From NCBI GenBank assembly GCA_950022295.1, contig OX465599.1, positions 282,865,501-282,929,500 of the forward strand: a stretch of 64,000 nt of DNA, written 5' to 3'. The first letter of the stretch is position 1; the number at the start of each line of letters is the position of its first letter. The notes below the pieces were generated by a model. It worked only from the letters and a program-made list of their open reading frames with translations, searched no databases and was not told the origin of the DNA. Shown one piece after another: positions 1 through 11,103 of the stretch. The position numbers and the translations under genes were made by a program. The stretch is from Bromus sterilis. Lineage: Eukaryota > Streptophyta > Magnoliopsida > Poales > Poaceae.

Positions 1-930
1 AGTAGAAAGAATGAGATGCCTATGAATTACTCTTTAGTGATTGAGCCTTTTGATTGCTGGGGTTTTGATTTTATGGGTCCTTTTCCTTCCTCACACAAGT
101 ACACTCACATTTTAGTTGCTGTGGATTATGTAACCAAGTGGGTAGAAGCAATCCCCACTGAAAGTGCTGATCACAAGACATCTTTGAAAATGCTCAAGGA
201 TGTAATTTTTCCTAGGTTTGGAGTACCCAGGTACCTCATGACTGATGGGGGTTCGCACTTTACACATGGAGCTTTTAGAAAAGATTTAGCCAAGTACGAT
301 GTGAATCATAGAATTGCTTCACCGTACCACCCTCAAACTAGTGGGAAATTTGAGCTCACCAATAGAGAGATCAAGTTGATCTTACAGAAGACAGTCAATA
401 GAAATAGAATAGATTGGTCAAATAAGTTAGGAGATGCCTTGTGGGCGTATAGAACTGCTTACAAAAATCCCATGGGCATGTCTCCCTATAAGATGGTCTA
501 TGGCAAGGCTTGCCATCTGCCATTAGAATTAGAACACAAAGCTTTCTGGGCTATTAGAGAGCTTAATGCTGACCCGAAATTAGCTGGTGAAAAGCGTCTC
601 ATGAACTTGACTTCTCTAGATGAGTGGAGAAGTGAAGCTTACGAGAGTGCTAAAATGTTCAAGGAAAAGGTAAAGAAGTGGCACGATAGGAGGATTCTGA
701 AATGTGATTTTAATGTTGGTGATAAAGTTTTGTTGTTTAGATCCCGTTTCAGGTTTTCTCCAGGTAAACTACTTTCCAGGTGGGAAGGGCCATTTCATAT
801 TGAGGAAGTCTACCGCTCGGGGGCGATCAAGATTAACAATTTCGAAGGCACCAATCCCCAAGTGGTGAATGGGCAAAGACTTAAGCATTACATAGCAGGA
901 GATCCTGTCAATGTTGATGTAGATTTGTGA
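1..930 (+). CDS. Element A: Athila-type Gypsy integrase, C-terminal part, truncated
   Basis: Integrase of an LTR retrotransposon, which joins element cDNA to chromosomal DNA in the nucleus. The frame is already open at base 1, so the start lies outside the window. Visible are DFMGPFP (first catalytic Asp), WVEAIP, TDGGSHF (second Asp), HPQTSGKFELTNRE (third acidic residue, Glu), then the C-terminal region with WHDRRI and GDKVLLF. This arrangement is typical of the Athila/Tat side of Ty3/Gypsy (family knowledge). The stop TGA at 928-930 is not native: it is the first three bases of the LTR of element B, which inserted here. True coding sequence ends at 927 and the rest should continue beyond the far end of B, outside the window. 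The A-type interior has strand + while B is -. Confidence 0.9.
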   Translation, partial: SRKNEMPMNYSLVIEPFDCWGFDFMGPFPSSHKYTHILVAVDYVTKWVEAIPTESADHKTSLKMLKDVIFPRFGVPRYLMTDGGSHFTHGAFRKDLAKYDVNHRIASPYHPQTSGKFELTNREIKLILQKTVNRNRIDWSNKLGDALWAYRTAYKNPMGMSPYKMVYGKACHLPLELEHKAFWAIRELNADPKLAGEKRLMNLTSLDEWRSEAYESAKMFKEKVKKWHDRRILKCDFNVGDKVLLFRSRFRFSPGKLLSRWEGPFHIEEVYRSGAIKINNFEGTNPQVVNGQRLKHYIAGDPVNVDVDL

Positions 931-2371
931 TGTCTACGCACGCTTCTATTCTTGTAGACTATGTTGGGCCTCCAAGCGCAAAGGTTTTTAGTACAACAAC
1001 AATTTCCCTCAAGTAGATGACCTAAGGTTTATCGAACTCAGGGAAGTAAAGGTTGAAGATGGTCTCTCTCAAGCAACCCTGCAATTAAGATACAAGAAGT
1101 CTCTTGTGTCCCCAACACACCTAATAACACTAGGAGTTGTATAGGTGCACTAGTTTGGCGAAGAGATGGTAAAATATGGGTGATAGGTGTGGCAAAACAA
1201 AGTAATAAAAATCTGTAATAAAAAGTGCAGTAGGCAAACAAGTAGTAAACGTGAGCGCAAACGGTATTTCAATGGTGGAAACAAGGCCTAGGCTTCATAC
1301 TTTCACTAGTGGCAACTCCCAACAACATTAACATAGTCTAATCACCTGATATTCCTCATAAAACATGCAATGGAGACGTACTCGGAGGTCATTCCTTTGT
1401 GGTCGAGAGAGGACGAGAATTGTGTAGGGCTACAAAAGCACACCTCAGAGTTCATAGTTCTCATCTATGGATTTGCCAATGTCACCGCGGCCATCCAAAG
1501 AGAGTACCACAATCACCACAACATATCTAAAGGATAGTCAATGACAAGCACCAAGAGACTCTCAATCTTCAATCCACACACAAAAGAGGAAATCACTCAT
1601 GAAAATATTCTTCTAACCCATGTCCAATAGACCGCTGTCACCATGGTCTCGGGGATTATACTAGATAAGATCAAGTGAGTACATCAATCCAATACATAGA
1701 AGAAGGGGAAACATCATGGGATCATCCTAGATTAACATAGCCTATGATCACAATCAAGATCACATCATGGGAGAGAGAGAAGACCACATAGCTACTGGTA
1801 GAAACCTCAGCCCCGAGGAGGAACTACTCCCGTATCATGGAAGGAGGAAGCAACGTCGATGGAGATGAATCCGGGGGCACTTCCCCGTCTCGGCAGGGTG
1901 CCTTCACAGGAATTCTGGTCCCCCGAATCTTGTTGGCGATGGCGGCGGAGATCGGAATTGCTTCTGGAGAAAAGGGGTACGGAATCAGGGTTTTCGCGAC
2001 GCGAGTAAAAATAAGGGCCAAGGGGGGACACCAGGAGTCTAGGCGGCCTCCCGGCGCAGCCACCCCCTAGGCCACGCCCACTGGCCGCCTAGGCACCAGG
2101 TGGGTCCCCTCTGGCCCCCCTTCAGGTGTACGGCAGCTTCTGGAAAGCTGATTTTTATATATTTTTCCCGGAATTTTCTAAGCACTTTTAATAATGGGAA
2201 AGCCTGAAAGACAAAAACAGCAGAAAACAGAAACTGGCACTGGGGTGCACTGAGTTAATAGGTTAGTCCAAATATGATCAAAAGTGTATGGAAGTGCATC
2301 AATATCATAGCAATATCACACAAAAGAAGCATGGAGCAAGCAGAAATTACAGATACGTTTTGGACGTATCA
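928..2371 (-). repeat. LTR type 1, 3' LTR of element B (1444 bp)
   Basis: On the + strand it begins TGATGTCTACGCACGC and ends GGACGTATCA, so on the coding strand it starts TG and ends CA. Two further copies of the same LTR type occur in H (47207-47634 plus 61292-62324) and J (63417-64000). It cuts the integrase of A at 927. The right half (U3 on the minus strand) is closely similar to the U3 of the type 2 LTR of element C, but the left half is not. A GC-rich block at about 2013-2125 lies in the same relative place as in the other LTRs. Short frames inside it are not conserved between copies and are not called. Confidence 0.88.
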
Positions 2372-2432
2372 ACATCCCCAAGCTTAATTCTTTCTCGTCC
2401 TCGAGTAGGTAAATGATAAAAGCATAAAATTT
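2372..2432 (-). other. PPT side and 3' end of element B interior
   Basis: Sixty-one bases following the LTR. On the minus strand it reads ...AAGCTTGGGGATG just before the LTR start TGATACGTCC; the same sequence flanks the 3' LTRs of C (4112) and H (62325). The purine run is short for a PPT. The strip stops abruptly where element C begins; the interior of B resumes at 20907. Confidence 0.7.
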
Positions 2433-4111
2433 TGCTTGATGTGCGAGGTGATGATAGTGTTTTCTTGCCCTTCGTTGGTAAACCCCAAGTGGAAGGTGAG
2501 ATGTAGGACAACAGCAAGATTTCCCTTGGTGAAGACACCAAGGTTGAGTATCGAACCCGTAGGACTCCGGCAATGATAAGTAGGTGTCAAGGAGACAATG
2601 GCACTGTTTTAGACAAAATTTGCTTCCTTAACCTGGACCTGCACACAGACACAAATAACTTTGTTCCCAACGAAATTCAGAGAGGTTGTCAATCTCTCCG
2701 GTCTTGTTGTTCACAAAGGATCAAACACAAGGGATAATGATAGAACCTGAAAGTAAAAGCAGAAAAGTAAATGAGCGTGTAAACAGTGATGAGGATATGG
2801 AACGGGATACGTGATGTTCACTAGTGATGTCTCTCTCCCAAAAGACGATAAAACTGCTATGCGAGGTGAACAAATTACAGAAGGGCAATTGACAGGATTA
2901 TGAACGCACCGCAATGCTAACTATGCTACAAAAGAAAGGAAGAGGCTCAAAAGCATGGGCAGAACGCCAAAATAAGTAGACCTAAATCCAACTTCATCTA
3001 CTACTAATCATCCACCTTGAGATATCTATCCAGAACATCTCGTTGGTATTAAGTTGCGAGCCCCCCAAAGTGTAAACCCAAAGCAACAGACAACTGCATT
3101 AAAAAACACTTTGCGTAAAGTAAACAATCCTTGTAACCGCGGTTACAAGCACCGTTGTTTTCCCCCTTGTGGCAACAGCACATCCCATAAACTCATGTTT
3201 CTGTCACTCAAGCGTGTCATCAGGGGGCATGAACCCACAATCGAGCATAACGTTCCCTCTTGGGGTTACTACCTACTACTTGGCCAAAGCAATAAACAGC
3301 AACGGAGAACATGCAAGAATTACTTAAGAACAAAAATATAAGAGATAAGAACCAATTATATTACTCAATCACAATCTGAACATAATCTCATAATCCAACA
3401 GATCCCATCAAACTCAGCATAGCAACAGCAGAAAGATTACAAAAGTGTCTCGATCATGTAGGGCAGCTCACGAGGTCTAAACCATGAAGAACAAAGAGGG
3501 GAGGAGAACATCACATAGCTACTGATCACGGACCCATGGTCCAAAGGAAACTACTCACGAGACATCCGAGAAGCATCCATGGTGGAGAGGAGACTCCTGG
3601 AGGTCGGCCCTCCCTCCGGTAGGGTGCCAAGAAGAGGTCTGCTGGTGCTCCCGATCTCGGAAGCGCGGCGGCGGCGGAACAGAGGCGAGATCACGAAAAA
3701 GGGTTCTGTCTTCGAGGGTTTCTCGTCACGGAGAATATATAGGAGAAGGGGGGCAGCCAGGGGGGGCACCAGGGGTCCAGGCGCCCCCCTGGCGCGGCCA
3801 GCCCCTAGGGCGCGCCACCAGGGCGCCTGGGCCCCTGGTGGTGGCCCTCTGGCCCCACTCGAGTTCTTCCGGAAGGTTCTTCTGCGCTGATTTTTTATCT
3901 GATTTTTCCCAAATTTTTGGAGCACTTTTTATATGGGGGAAAACTGAAATAGAAAAACAGCAGAAAACAGGAACTGGCACTGTGGTGCACTGAGTTAATA
4001 GGTTAGTCCAAATATGATCAAAAGTGTATGAAAGTGTATCTAGATCATAGAAATATCACACAAAACATGCATGGAGCAAGCAGAAATTATAGATACGTTT
4101 TGGACGTATCA
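2433..4111 (-). repeat. LTR type 2, 3' LTR of element C (1679 bp)
   Basis: Starts TGCTTGATGTGCG on the + strand and ends GGACGTATCA. It matches the other LTR of C (19241-20906) nearly end to end, including an 18-base perfect palindrome TTGTAACCGCGGTTACAA, with a copy in each LTR, and a TATA-like site on the minus strand. The exact left edge could be 2433 or 2437, because bases just outside both LTRs happen to read AAATTT. Confidence 0.87.
3734..3743 (-). promoter_or_regulatory. TATA-like promoter of element C, 3' LTR copy
   Basis: Minus-strand CCTATATATT, preceded upstream by a very GC-rich palindromic block (about 3760-3850). The same site is at 20531-20540 in the 5' LTR, the copy that would drive the element. 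Position, about 370 bases into the LTR from its 5' end, fits a U3 promoter. No experimental support. Confidence 0.5.
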
Positions 4112-6943
4112 ACATCCCCAAGCTTAATTCCTGCTTGTCCTCGAGTAGGTAAATGATAACGGCATAATTTCTATGGTGACATGCTAGCAACCATATAAGA
4201 ACTTTGAAAAGTAAAGCAATCAAGGTTAGAGATTCAATTCAAGTCATGACATGCAAGAGTCTATATTAGCATTGAAACAAGTAACAAAAGAACATTAGGT
4301 GCAAGAGCTCTCGCTGTCCGTGACTCAAATATCTCCAAATGGTGTTTGCGTGCAAGAAGGGGGATAGGGAATACGAGAAAAACATTTATTTGTTGAGAAC
4401 TCAATCTACTAAAGTTTCACACTTGGTCTTTTTCTGGAATCTTATCTTGACTCGTCCCCAGACCACTAGCCAGGTACAAGTCAATTTGATCCACTCCTTT
4501 TTCAATATTTTGAGCACTCATGCAATGGATGAGCGTAAGCACGAGAGTTGACACTTAGGATGGCAAAGAGAGGATTACAGAGGAGGAAGACAAAAAAGGA
4601 TGAGAAAGGCTCACATCAATGAGGACAATCATAGGCAAGAGATGCCAAATGATAGATATGATGTGAGGAGTAGGGATTGCCATGCAACGGATGCACATAC
4701 GAGCTAAGAAGCTCTCCAATGGAACTAGTGGGGGTGCATCTAACTTGCTCGCTCATGAAGACCTAGAGCTCGTTTGAGGAGGCTCATCCTTGGAATATGC
4801 AAGCCAAGTTCTATAGTGTGAAGGTCCCCACATAGCTATATGCATAATGATCATCTCTATGGAGTACAAGGATATAAAGGGAGTACTAGTGTGGATCTCT
4901 CAAAGGGATAATAGTGTTGCCCCTTTCTCTCTTTTTATTTCTTTTTTCTCTTTTTTCTATTTTTTTGTATTTTTTGTGGCCTCAATGGCTCTTTCTATTT
5001 AACTCTCATTTGTCCTCTTTGGGATCTTTTATTGTGTACACTTTGGGATCTTTTCCTCACTTAAGGGCAACACTCTATTTTACAAGAAGGTAAAGGAAAT
5101 CTTTCACACTTTACAAGGTACTCAAAATCATAAAGAAGATGTAACTATCATGATGTATGCAATGTATGTCGCTGCCAGTGTAGCAGGAACATGTATGACA
5201 TGAAGATCAAGTCATGAAGAGGTGGATGTTGCATGGCAATATATCTCGGAAAGGCTATGGAAATGCCTTGATAGGTAGGTATGGTGTCTGTTTTGAGGAA
5301 AGATATAAGGAGGTCTATGATGACAGAGCGTATCATGCCAAGGGTTTGGATGTACCGGCAAAGGTGGACACCAACTCTCGGAGTGAGAAGAAGGCAATGC
5401 ACGACACAGGAGAGGCTAGCAAAATATGGGAAGGTGGAAGTGTCAACTTTCAATACTTACATTAGTCCGAAGAAATCATGCACTTATTATCGGTAACTCT
5501 CAATCTAATAAGGAGATTCACAAAGAGACAAGTACCCCGAGGAGGAGTGTATGGGTGTTTGGTTATCCTTGCGCACCCTCGACTCATGGTACGTGAGTGT
5601 ACTCTAATATTCGATCCCTCCAAAGATTAGTGATCCATCTAGTAGCTAGAGTTCTGAACTAGTTTTGTAGGTTTTGAAAATACACACGGATTGCCCAAAA
5701 TATGGCACCTATCACTAATAGGCTAGAGCTCTTGACACCAAAAGTTCAGACATTACTCACATCAATACCTCAAAACTATTGCAAGTTACTACTAGAATTA
5801 AATAGCAACCTCAATTACCTACTTTCAAGACAAGACACAACTCAGTGCAACAACCAACACTCTTTAACAAGATAAACATGAAAACTAAAAAGAGTTCCAG
5901 CAACAAACTAAACAAAAGCCAAGGCTCTTGCTAAAGACAAACTAAGACTAAAACTAAACATGGCAGCAGCTACGAAAAGATAAAGAACACACAACAGCAA
6001 AAAAATAAGCAGGAAAAATCCTATGATGTGTTCTAGATTGTAGTGGAGCGTGTTTCTCTCCCACACAAAGTAAGATGGGGTCTAACTTGTTATGACCAGC
6101 AAGAAAAACTAAAGAAAACTAAAAATAAAACCTAAGAGCGAGACGCTCCAAGCATAGCACATAACACATGAAGTGATAAAAATATAGTGAGACGAAGGAC
6201 GAGCTGATGATTGTTGATGGAGAAGGGGATGCACGGGGGCATCCCCAAGCTTAGACGCTTGAGTCTCCTTGAATATTTATTGGGGATGCATGGGGGCATC
6301 CCCAAGCTTGAGCGCTTGACACTCCTGGATCTTCTTTCATCATCTTCCATCGCACACTTGAAAACTCCCTTCATACATAACTCATCATAAGCAGATTAGA
6401 GAGGTTAGTACCCTTAATAAAATAATTTTCCCCACTGGATATAAAGATATTCTTGAAGAGCTACTGTTTCTCAAGAGTGCCAAAAAGTTTTTGCAAATAA
6501 AAAGCAAGCTTAAGGTTTGCAAGAGTGAAGAGAGGCAAAACGTGGCAGAATCTGTGAAAAACAGAACAACAGGTAGTAGAGAATTTTTTCGGGGCACTTC
6601 TGCAACTCAAATCGGAAAACTCAGAACATATGAAAGTTTTACAATTGTATAGAGCATGCTGTAAAAAAATTCAGATCAAAAAGATGATCTGGTAATTTTA
6701 TTCGAATTTTTCTGTCAAGGGACAGAATCTGTTTTCTGGACAGCATGTCACAACTTTTGCTTCCCTTATCATAAGAGGCTATAACTTGGCACAAAGCTGA
6801 AAAATAATGATACAATGATGTTGCTACAGTAGTAACAAACATCAAGACACAACAAAAGCAAAAAGAAACCTAATTCATTGTGGGCTGCCTCCCAAAAGCG
6901 CTTTCTTTTATGCCTTTAAGCTAGGCATGATGCAAAAGAAGAA
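4112..6943 (-). other. PPT and 3' noncoding interior of element C
   Basis: About 2.8 kb between the protease stop and the 3' LTR with no conserved frame. Notable parts: PPT side at 4112-4125; a pyrimidine tract at about 4918-4980 (+ strand); two 57-base units at 6225-6330, each with a GGGGATGCA...GCATCCCC hairpin followed by the PPT-like CAAGCTT; and a conserved strip around 6880-6930. The region is shared, diverged, with B (20907-23703) and partly with H (62325-63416). This is where autonomous Athila elements would carry RT, RNase H and integrase; none is detectable here. Confidence 0.75.
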
Positions 6944-7164
6944 TCAAGTTTTATCAAGAGAAAGAGAATAACTAGCCCGAGTAACGGACTCAAAAGGTAA
7001 CTTGATTTTCTTTCTAGGGAAGTGTTCCATCCCTTTCTTGAGAGGGAATTGATATTTTATATTCCCCTCTTTCATGTCAATAACCGCACCAACGGTGCGA
7101 AGAAAAGGACGTCCCAAAATAATTGGACATAAAGGTTCACACTCTATATCCATAACAATAAAAT
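6944..7164 (-). CDS. Element C protease, C-terminal part, downstream of the D insertion
   Basis: Continuation of the aspartic protease cut by element D. Visible are PIILGRPFLRTVGAVIDMK (the Athila-type protease block) and an end shortly after KLPFESV. It joins in frame to 17258-19129 once D and one copy of the AAAAT duplication are removed. The frame then stops with no RT domain following, which is the reason for calling C non-autonomous. Confidence 0.85.
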
Positions 7165-10100
7165 TGTCGGGACCCGGGGTTAGCGTATGTAATTCGGTCA
7201 CAATGCAATTACATGGAGAGCCGAGAGCCGTACCCACTTGTCTAAGCAGACAAGGCCAAGCACAGATCACTCTCGGTAAGCATCGAACGTGAGGGGCATC
7301 CCATTCAGGCCGGATGATCAATTGAGATGGGTCCTCATCGTCCGCTCACAAGTCTAAATGCTTATGGGTGGTGAATCCCATACTCATAGACAAGTCGCCT
7401 CAACCATGTTATCGATTGAATCATAACCCTTACATAGACTTACTCCATCTCGATCACTTAGTCGGGATCTTGGGCGGGCTGAATCATACAACAAAGTGTG
7501 CCACGTGACAGAGTCACGAGCAATCGCATCGCGATGCCCCAAGCTGCGCACATCTAAGGGCCACTTGGTGTATAAAAGACCGCCGGCAAGAACACAACTA
7601 AGCTATCGAACCCCACACTAAGACAAGCATGTTATAATCATACACGCAGCATACATGTCCAGTGTAAACAGCAGGTAATCACAACATGAACTCTACAAAC
7701 TCATAGTCTTTATAACTTCTGCTAAACAGAGCAGACATAGTAGTTGTATTACAAGCAGAGATCACATGTCTGTGATCCAACATTACATCAAACATCAACG
7801 GAAGCAAATTATGTCTTAGTAAAGACAAGTTTAACAAATGGCTTAAAAAGCCTGAAATAAAAGTACAACGACCCTCCAGAGGGCAAAGGCTGCTGCCTGG
7901 AACTATACGACAATGGTCCACGTCGAGCTCGAGGTAGAGGCCACCATCAGGATCAGTGGTCTCGTCTCTAAAACATAGAATAAGCAAACGTGAGTACAAA
8001 TTCGTACTCAATAAGACTTACATAGGAACTATACTACTCATGCACATGTATCAAGGCAAAGGGAGGTGGGGTTTCACTTGCAGAAATGCCAGCTTTGACT
8101 TGGCTATTCCTGTACTACGAATACCAGAAAGAGGTAAGAACGTACACGAGTACAAGTAACAGTCTCCAAGCAATACTCCACTATGGTGCCTTCCTCGACT
8201 TCCCCACGAGGAAGCACGCCATATCACTCACACTTATCTTGGCGTGTTTTAGAAGTATCCAGTTCAAGTTATCTATGATCAAGTAAAGGTCTCCAAGTAG
8301 TCCATAACCGCGGACACGGCTATTCGAATAGTTCATTAACCCTGCAGGGGTGTACTGCTAGACACACGCCTCATCATTTACCGCCTGGGGATGGACCCTT
8401 CAAATGAGTACCGGCGAGGATGCTGCCACGACACTTCACTCACGGCACCATCTCTAGTCCTAGGGAGTCGCCTATTTGAGTTGGGACCACAGTCGGAATC
8501 CGGCCGATTGTTCCGATGCGGACTCAAACGTTGTGTGGCCGCCATCAAGCTCAACTCGATCATGATCACTTGATTCAACGTGCCCACAACCTACGCCAAC
8601 CACTTACCTTGGTTCCACCTGCTTGAGATCGTTAAAGGGCGAACTACTTGCGACTCCTGGACTGGTCCGGGGTGAGGTACTAGGCCGAGAGGGGTTAGTG
8701 AGCCCAATGTGTGGTCGTACTCTTTGTCTTGGATAACAACACAAGAACTCGGGCCTAAGGCAGTGTTCAACGAGACAACCCACCGTGTACTCCTACACAG
8801 CCTCTCATCGTTCACCTTTGTTTAGGGTAGATTCACCAACACGTTACCACCATCATTCACATGATCACTACCATCCCGACTCACAATAAGTAGCCTCAGG
8901 TAACAACTCTAAGCATGCAATAAGCTGTAACAGTTGCAGGGGCCACATGATATCAACCAACTCCTACATCTGCTAGGATTGTGGTTTGCTTACTACTGTG
9001 ACAAAATGATAGGTCATGCAAAGGAATGGGTTCAATTAGCGGTTGAATGTATCATGGTGACATCCTAAACATGCATTTGCGAGAATGAGAGGGAACTGGG
9101 ATTTTATCGACATGATCAAAGAGGGGGTGCTTGCCTTGCTGACGATCACGATGTAACACTCTTCTTATGTGAGGTTGAACTCGTCTCCGAGATTAACTCT
9201 ACCGAGAAGATGCAATCACCGAAGCACTGGAAGTAAAGCACAATCAAGATAATACAATGCACATTCAATATGCAAAACATAGCATGGCAATGTGCTGATG
9301 TGACTTAGGTTTAATTTGCAACATGTTAATTGAAGTTGATTTGAAAAGTAAATTCAAATTCAAACTCCAAATGTTATTCAAATTTGGTCAACTTGCATTT
9401 GCTAATGTTTGGATATGGTAAACCATGTTGTCATGTGTATGATATGCCTCTGATGTTCATGTGATTAGGTTGGCATTGCAAAGATTTAATTTGAAATGAT
9501 TTAAACATTTATTTTGAATTATTCCAAATAAGCCAAATAGCTAAATGCTACTGGTTCATCATCATAGATGTGTTTTTCATCCATGAAAGTATGATATTTA
9601 GAATCCTTGTATTTTTCTGATGATTTTTCATATATAATTTATTTGATTTGGAGTTATGGTTTAAAAGTTATTGAATTTCAAAGATTTAACCATTTTCTGG
9701 AATTCTGTTAAATAGAAAAAGGGTTTATTGCGCAAGGCTGACGTCAGGATGACATCACAGGGTGTTGACCAGTCAACCTGACGCCTGGGACCCACCTGTC
9801 ATTGCCTCTGGGGTTAACCCCGTTTAATTAAAATGACAGAGGGGGTTTAAGGGGGCCAGGGCCCCACCTGTCATTGCCTTGGGGCCAATTAACCAGGGGG
9901 GTTAGCCCCTAACTAACCCAGCCGGCCGGCAGCTACAGGACGCGGCGGTGCCCACTGGAGAGGGCGGCTCCGGCCTCCTCTCGCCAAACGGAGGGCACGG
10001 TTGGGGTCCTGGGGCTCGCCCACGTCGCCTAGAGCACAAGGCGACCACGAGGAGGCTCTGGATGCCCGCCGGCGTCGAGGAGCGCGGCGGCCGGAGCTCG

Positions 10101-11103
10101 GGCTCGACGGGGGCTGGCGATGGAGTGCTCCTGGAGGAGAATGGGGAGACTGGGAGGGGAGAGGAGCTCACCACGAGCGCGTTGGCGTAGACGGGAGAGG
10201 AGGAGGAGCTGCGGTGGCGGTGTAAATTTCCGGAGAGAGGCCACGGAGGCCGGAGCTCCGCGGTGAAGCTCCCGTCGTCTATAGGGTGCCAGGCTCCAAT
10301 TCCTTCCGCGCAGAGGGGCTTCGCGACGTCGTGGATCACCTTGACACCTTGGCTTGGCGAGGGGTGGCCGGTGGGCACGCAGGTGCACGACGGCGGACGG
10401 CGATTGCGCTCGGGTCCTCGCGGGATCTCGCCGGGGAGAGAGGGGAAAGGTTCCAGGGGAGGGGGAATGGAAGGGGGGCTGCAAGGGGGCGTCCACGGCG
10501 CCGGATAAGGAAGAGGGAGGCAAGCAGGTAGCTCGCTGGCGGCCATGCCGGACTCGCCGGCGTCCTGCCTGCCTGCCTGGCCAGTGGAGGAAGACGCCCT
10601 TGCCCCTTTGGGCTGGGCCTCCTCTGCTGGGCCAGGTGGGCCAGGTAAGTGGCTTTCAGCCCTTTTGTTTATTTTTCTTTTTATGCTTTCTGTTATATTT
10701 GTTTTTCTCTAAAAAAATATCAAAGCATTTTTAAAAACCCCCAAATATTTATCTTGGACATATGTGACATAGTACTAGTCACTCCCAAGTTTTGGAGATT
10801 TTTGGAATTCAAATTATTTGAATCCAATTCAAATAGCATTTAAATTTAATTTCGAAGCCTCTGTTTGAATATTTGAAAAATCCATGAGCATGGGTTTGAC
10901 TCCAAATCATTTTTAAAATGATCATACTCATTTATAGGACTTTTAAAAATTGTTTGGAGGAATTTTGGAAAAACTTTTTATCTGGCCTTTTATTTAAATT
11001 CTTTTTGAGGCTTTTCCAAATCCCCAATTCTTAAACCAAGAAATTTAAACATGATGCAATTATTCTTGTAATAAAAGCACATACCAAAACTAGGGTTGTG
11101 ACA
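7165..11103 (-). repeat. 3' LTR of element D (3939 bp)
   Basis: Minus-strand LTR. From left to right on the + strand: U5 end TGTCGGGACC; a G-box (7501-7509), the palindrome GCATCGCGATGC and TATAAAAG (7571-7578) pointing rightwards; a cluster of palindromes at about 8305-8350 (CTATTCGAATAG, CCCTGCAGGG); an AT-rich part (9290-9720); a GC-rich block (about 9910-10640) ending with GGTAAGT; and the AT-rich U3 start. Frames seen in the GC-rich block differ in length between LTR copies and are not called genes. Confidence 0.93.
7501..7578 (+). promoter_or_regulatory. Antisense promoter-like module in the 3' LTR of D
   Basis: CCACGTGAC (G-box/ABRE type), then the perfect palindrome GCATCGCGATGC, then GTGTATAAAAG, all reading rightwards and so opposite to element D. 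G-box to TATA distance is about 70 bases. The same module is at 13654-13731 (D), 27563-27640 and about 45028-45105 (E, inverted with the element) and about 46963-47041 (G). Function is inference. Confidence 0.45.

Noticed and set aside
3551..3925. Frames in LTR type 2 GC-rich block
   Set aside because: Within the LTR promoter zone and not kept in frame in the partner LTR.
5214..5465. Plus-strand frame starting M(K/R)RWMLHGNISRKGYG, present also at 21977-22360, as a conserved antisense gene in B and C
   Set aside because: The two copies differ at about 4 synonymous and 14 non-synonymous codons, as expected without protein constraint, and the reading frame ends differ. It lies antisense in shared noncoding 3' DNA.
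6225..6330. CRISPR-like or satellite array
   Set aside because: Only two units, hairpin with PPT core, within a retroelement of a plant.
7679..8011. 110-codon frame in chromovirus LTR, also at 13832-14167
   Set aside because: Lies in the U5 side of the LTR; copies in E and G do not keep it as an open frame with the same ends.
9902..10546. Long Pro/Arg/Gly-rich frames in LTR GC-rich blocks (also 16086-16898, 24411-25274, 41737-42736)
   Set aside because: Several overlapping frames on both strands, lengths and ends change between LTR copies; typical of GC-rich DNA with few stops.
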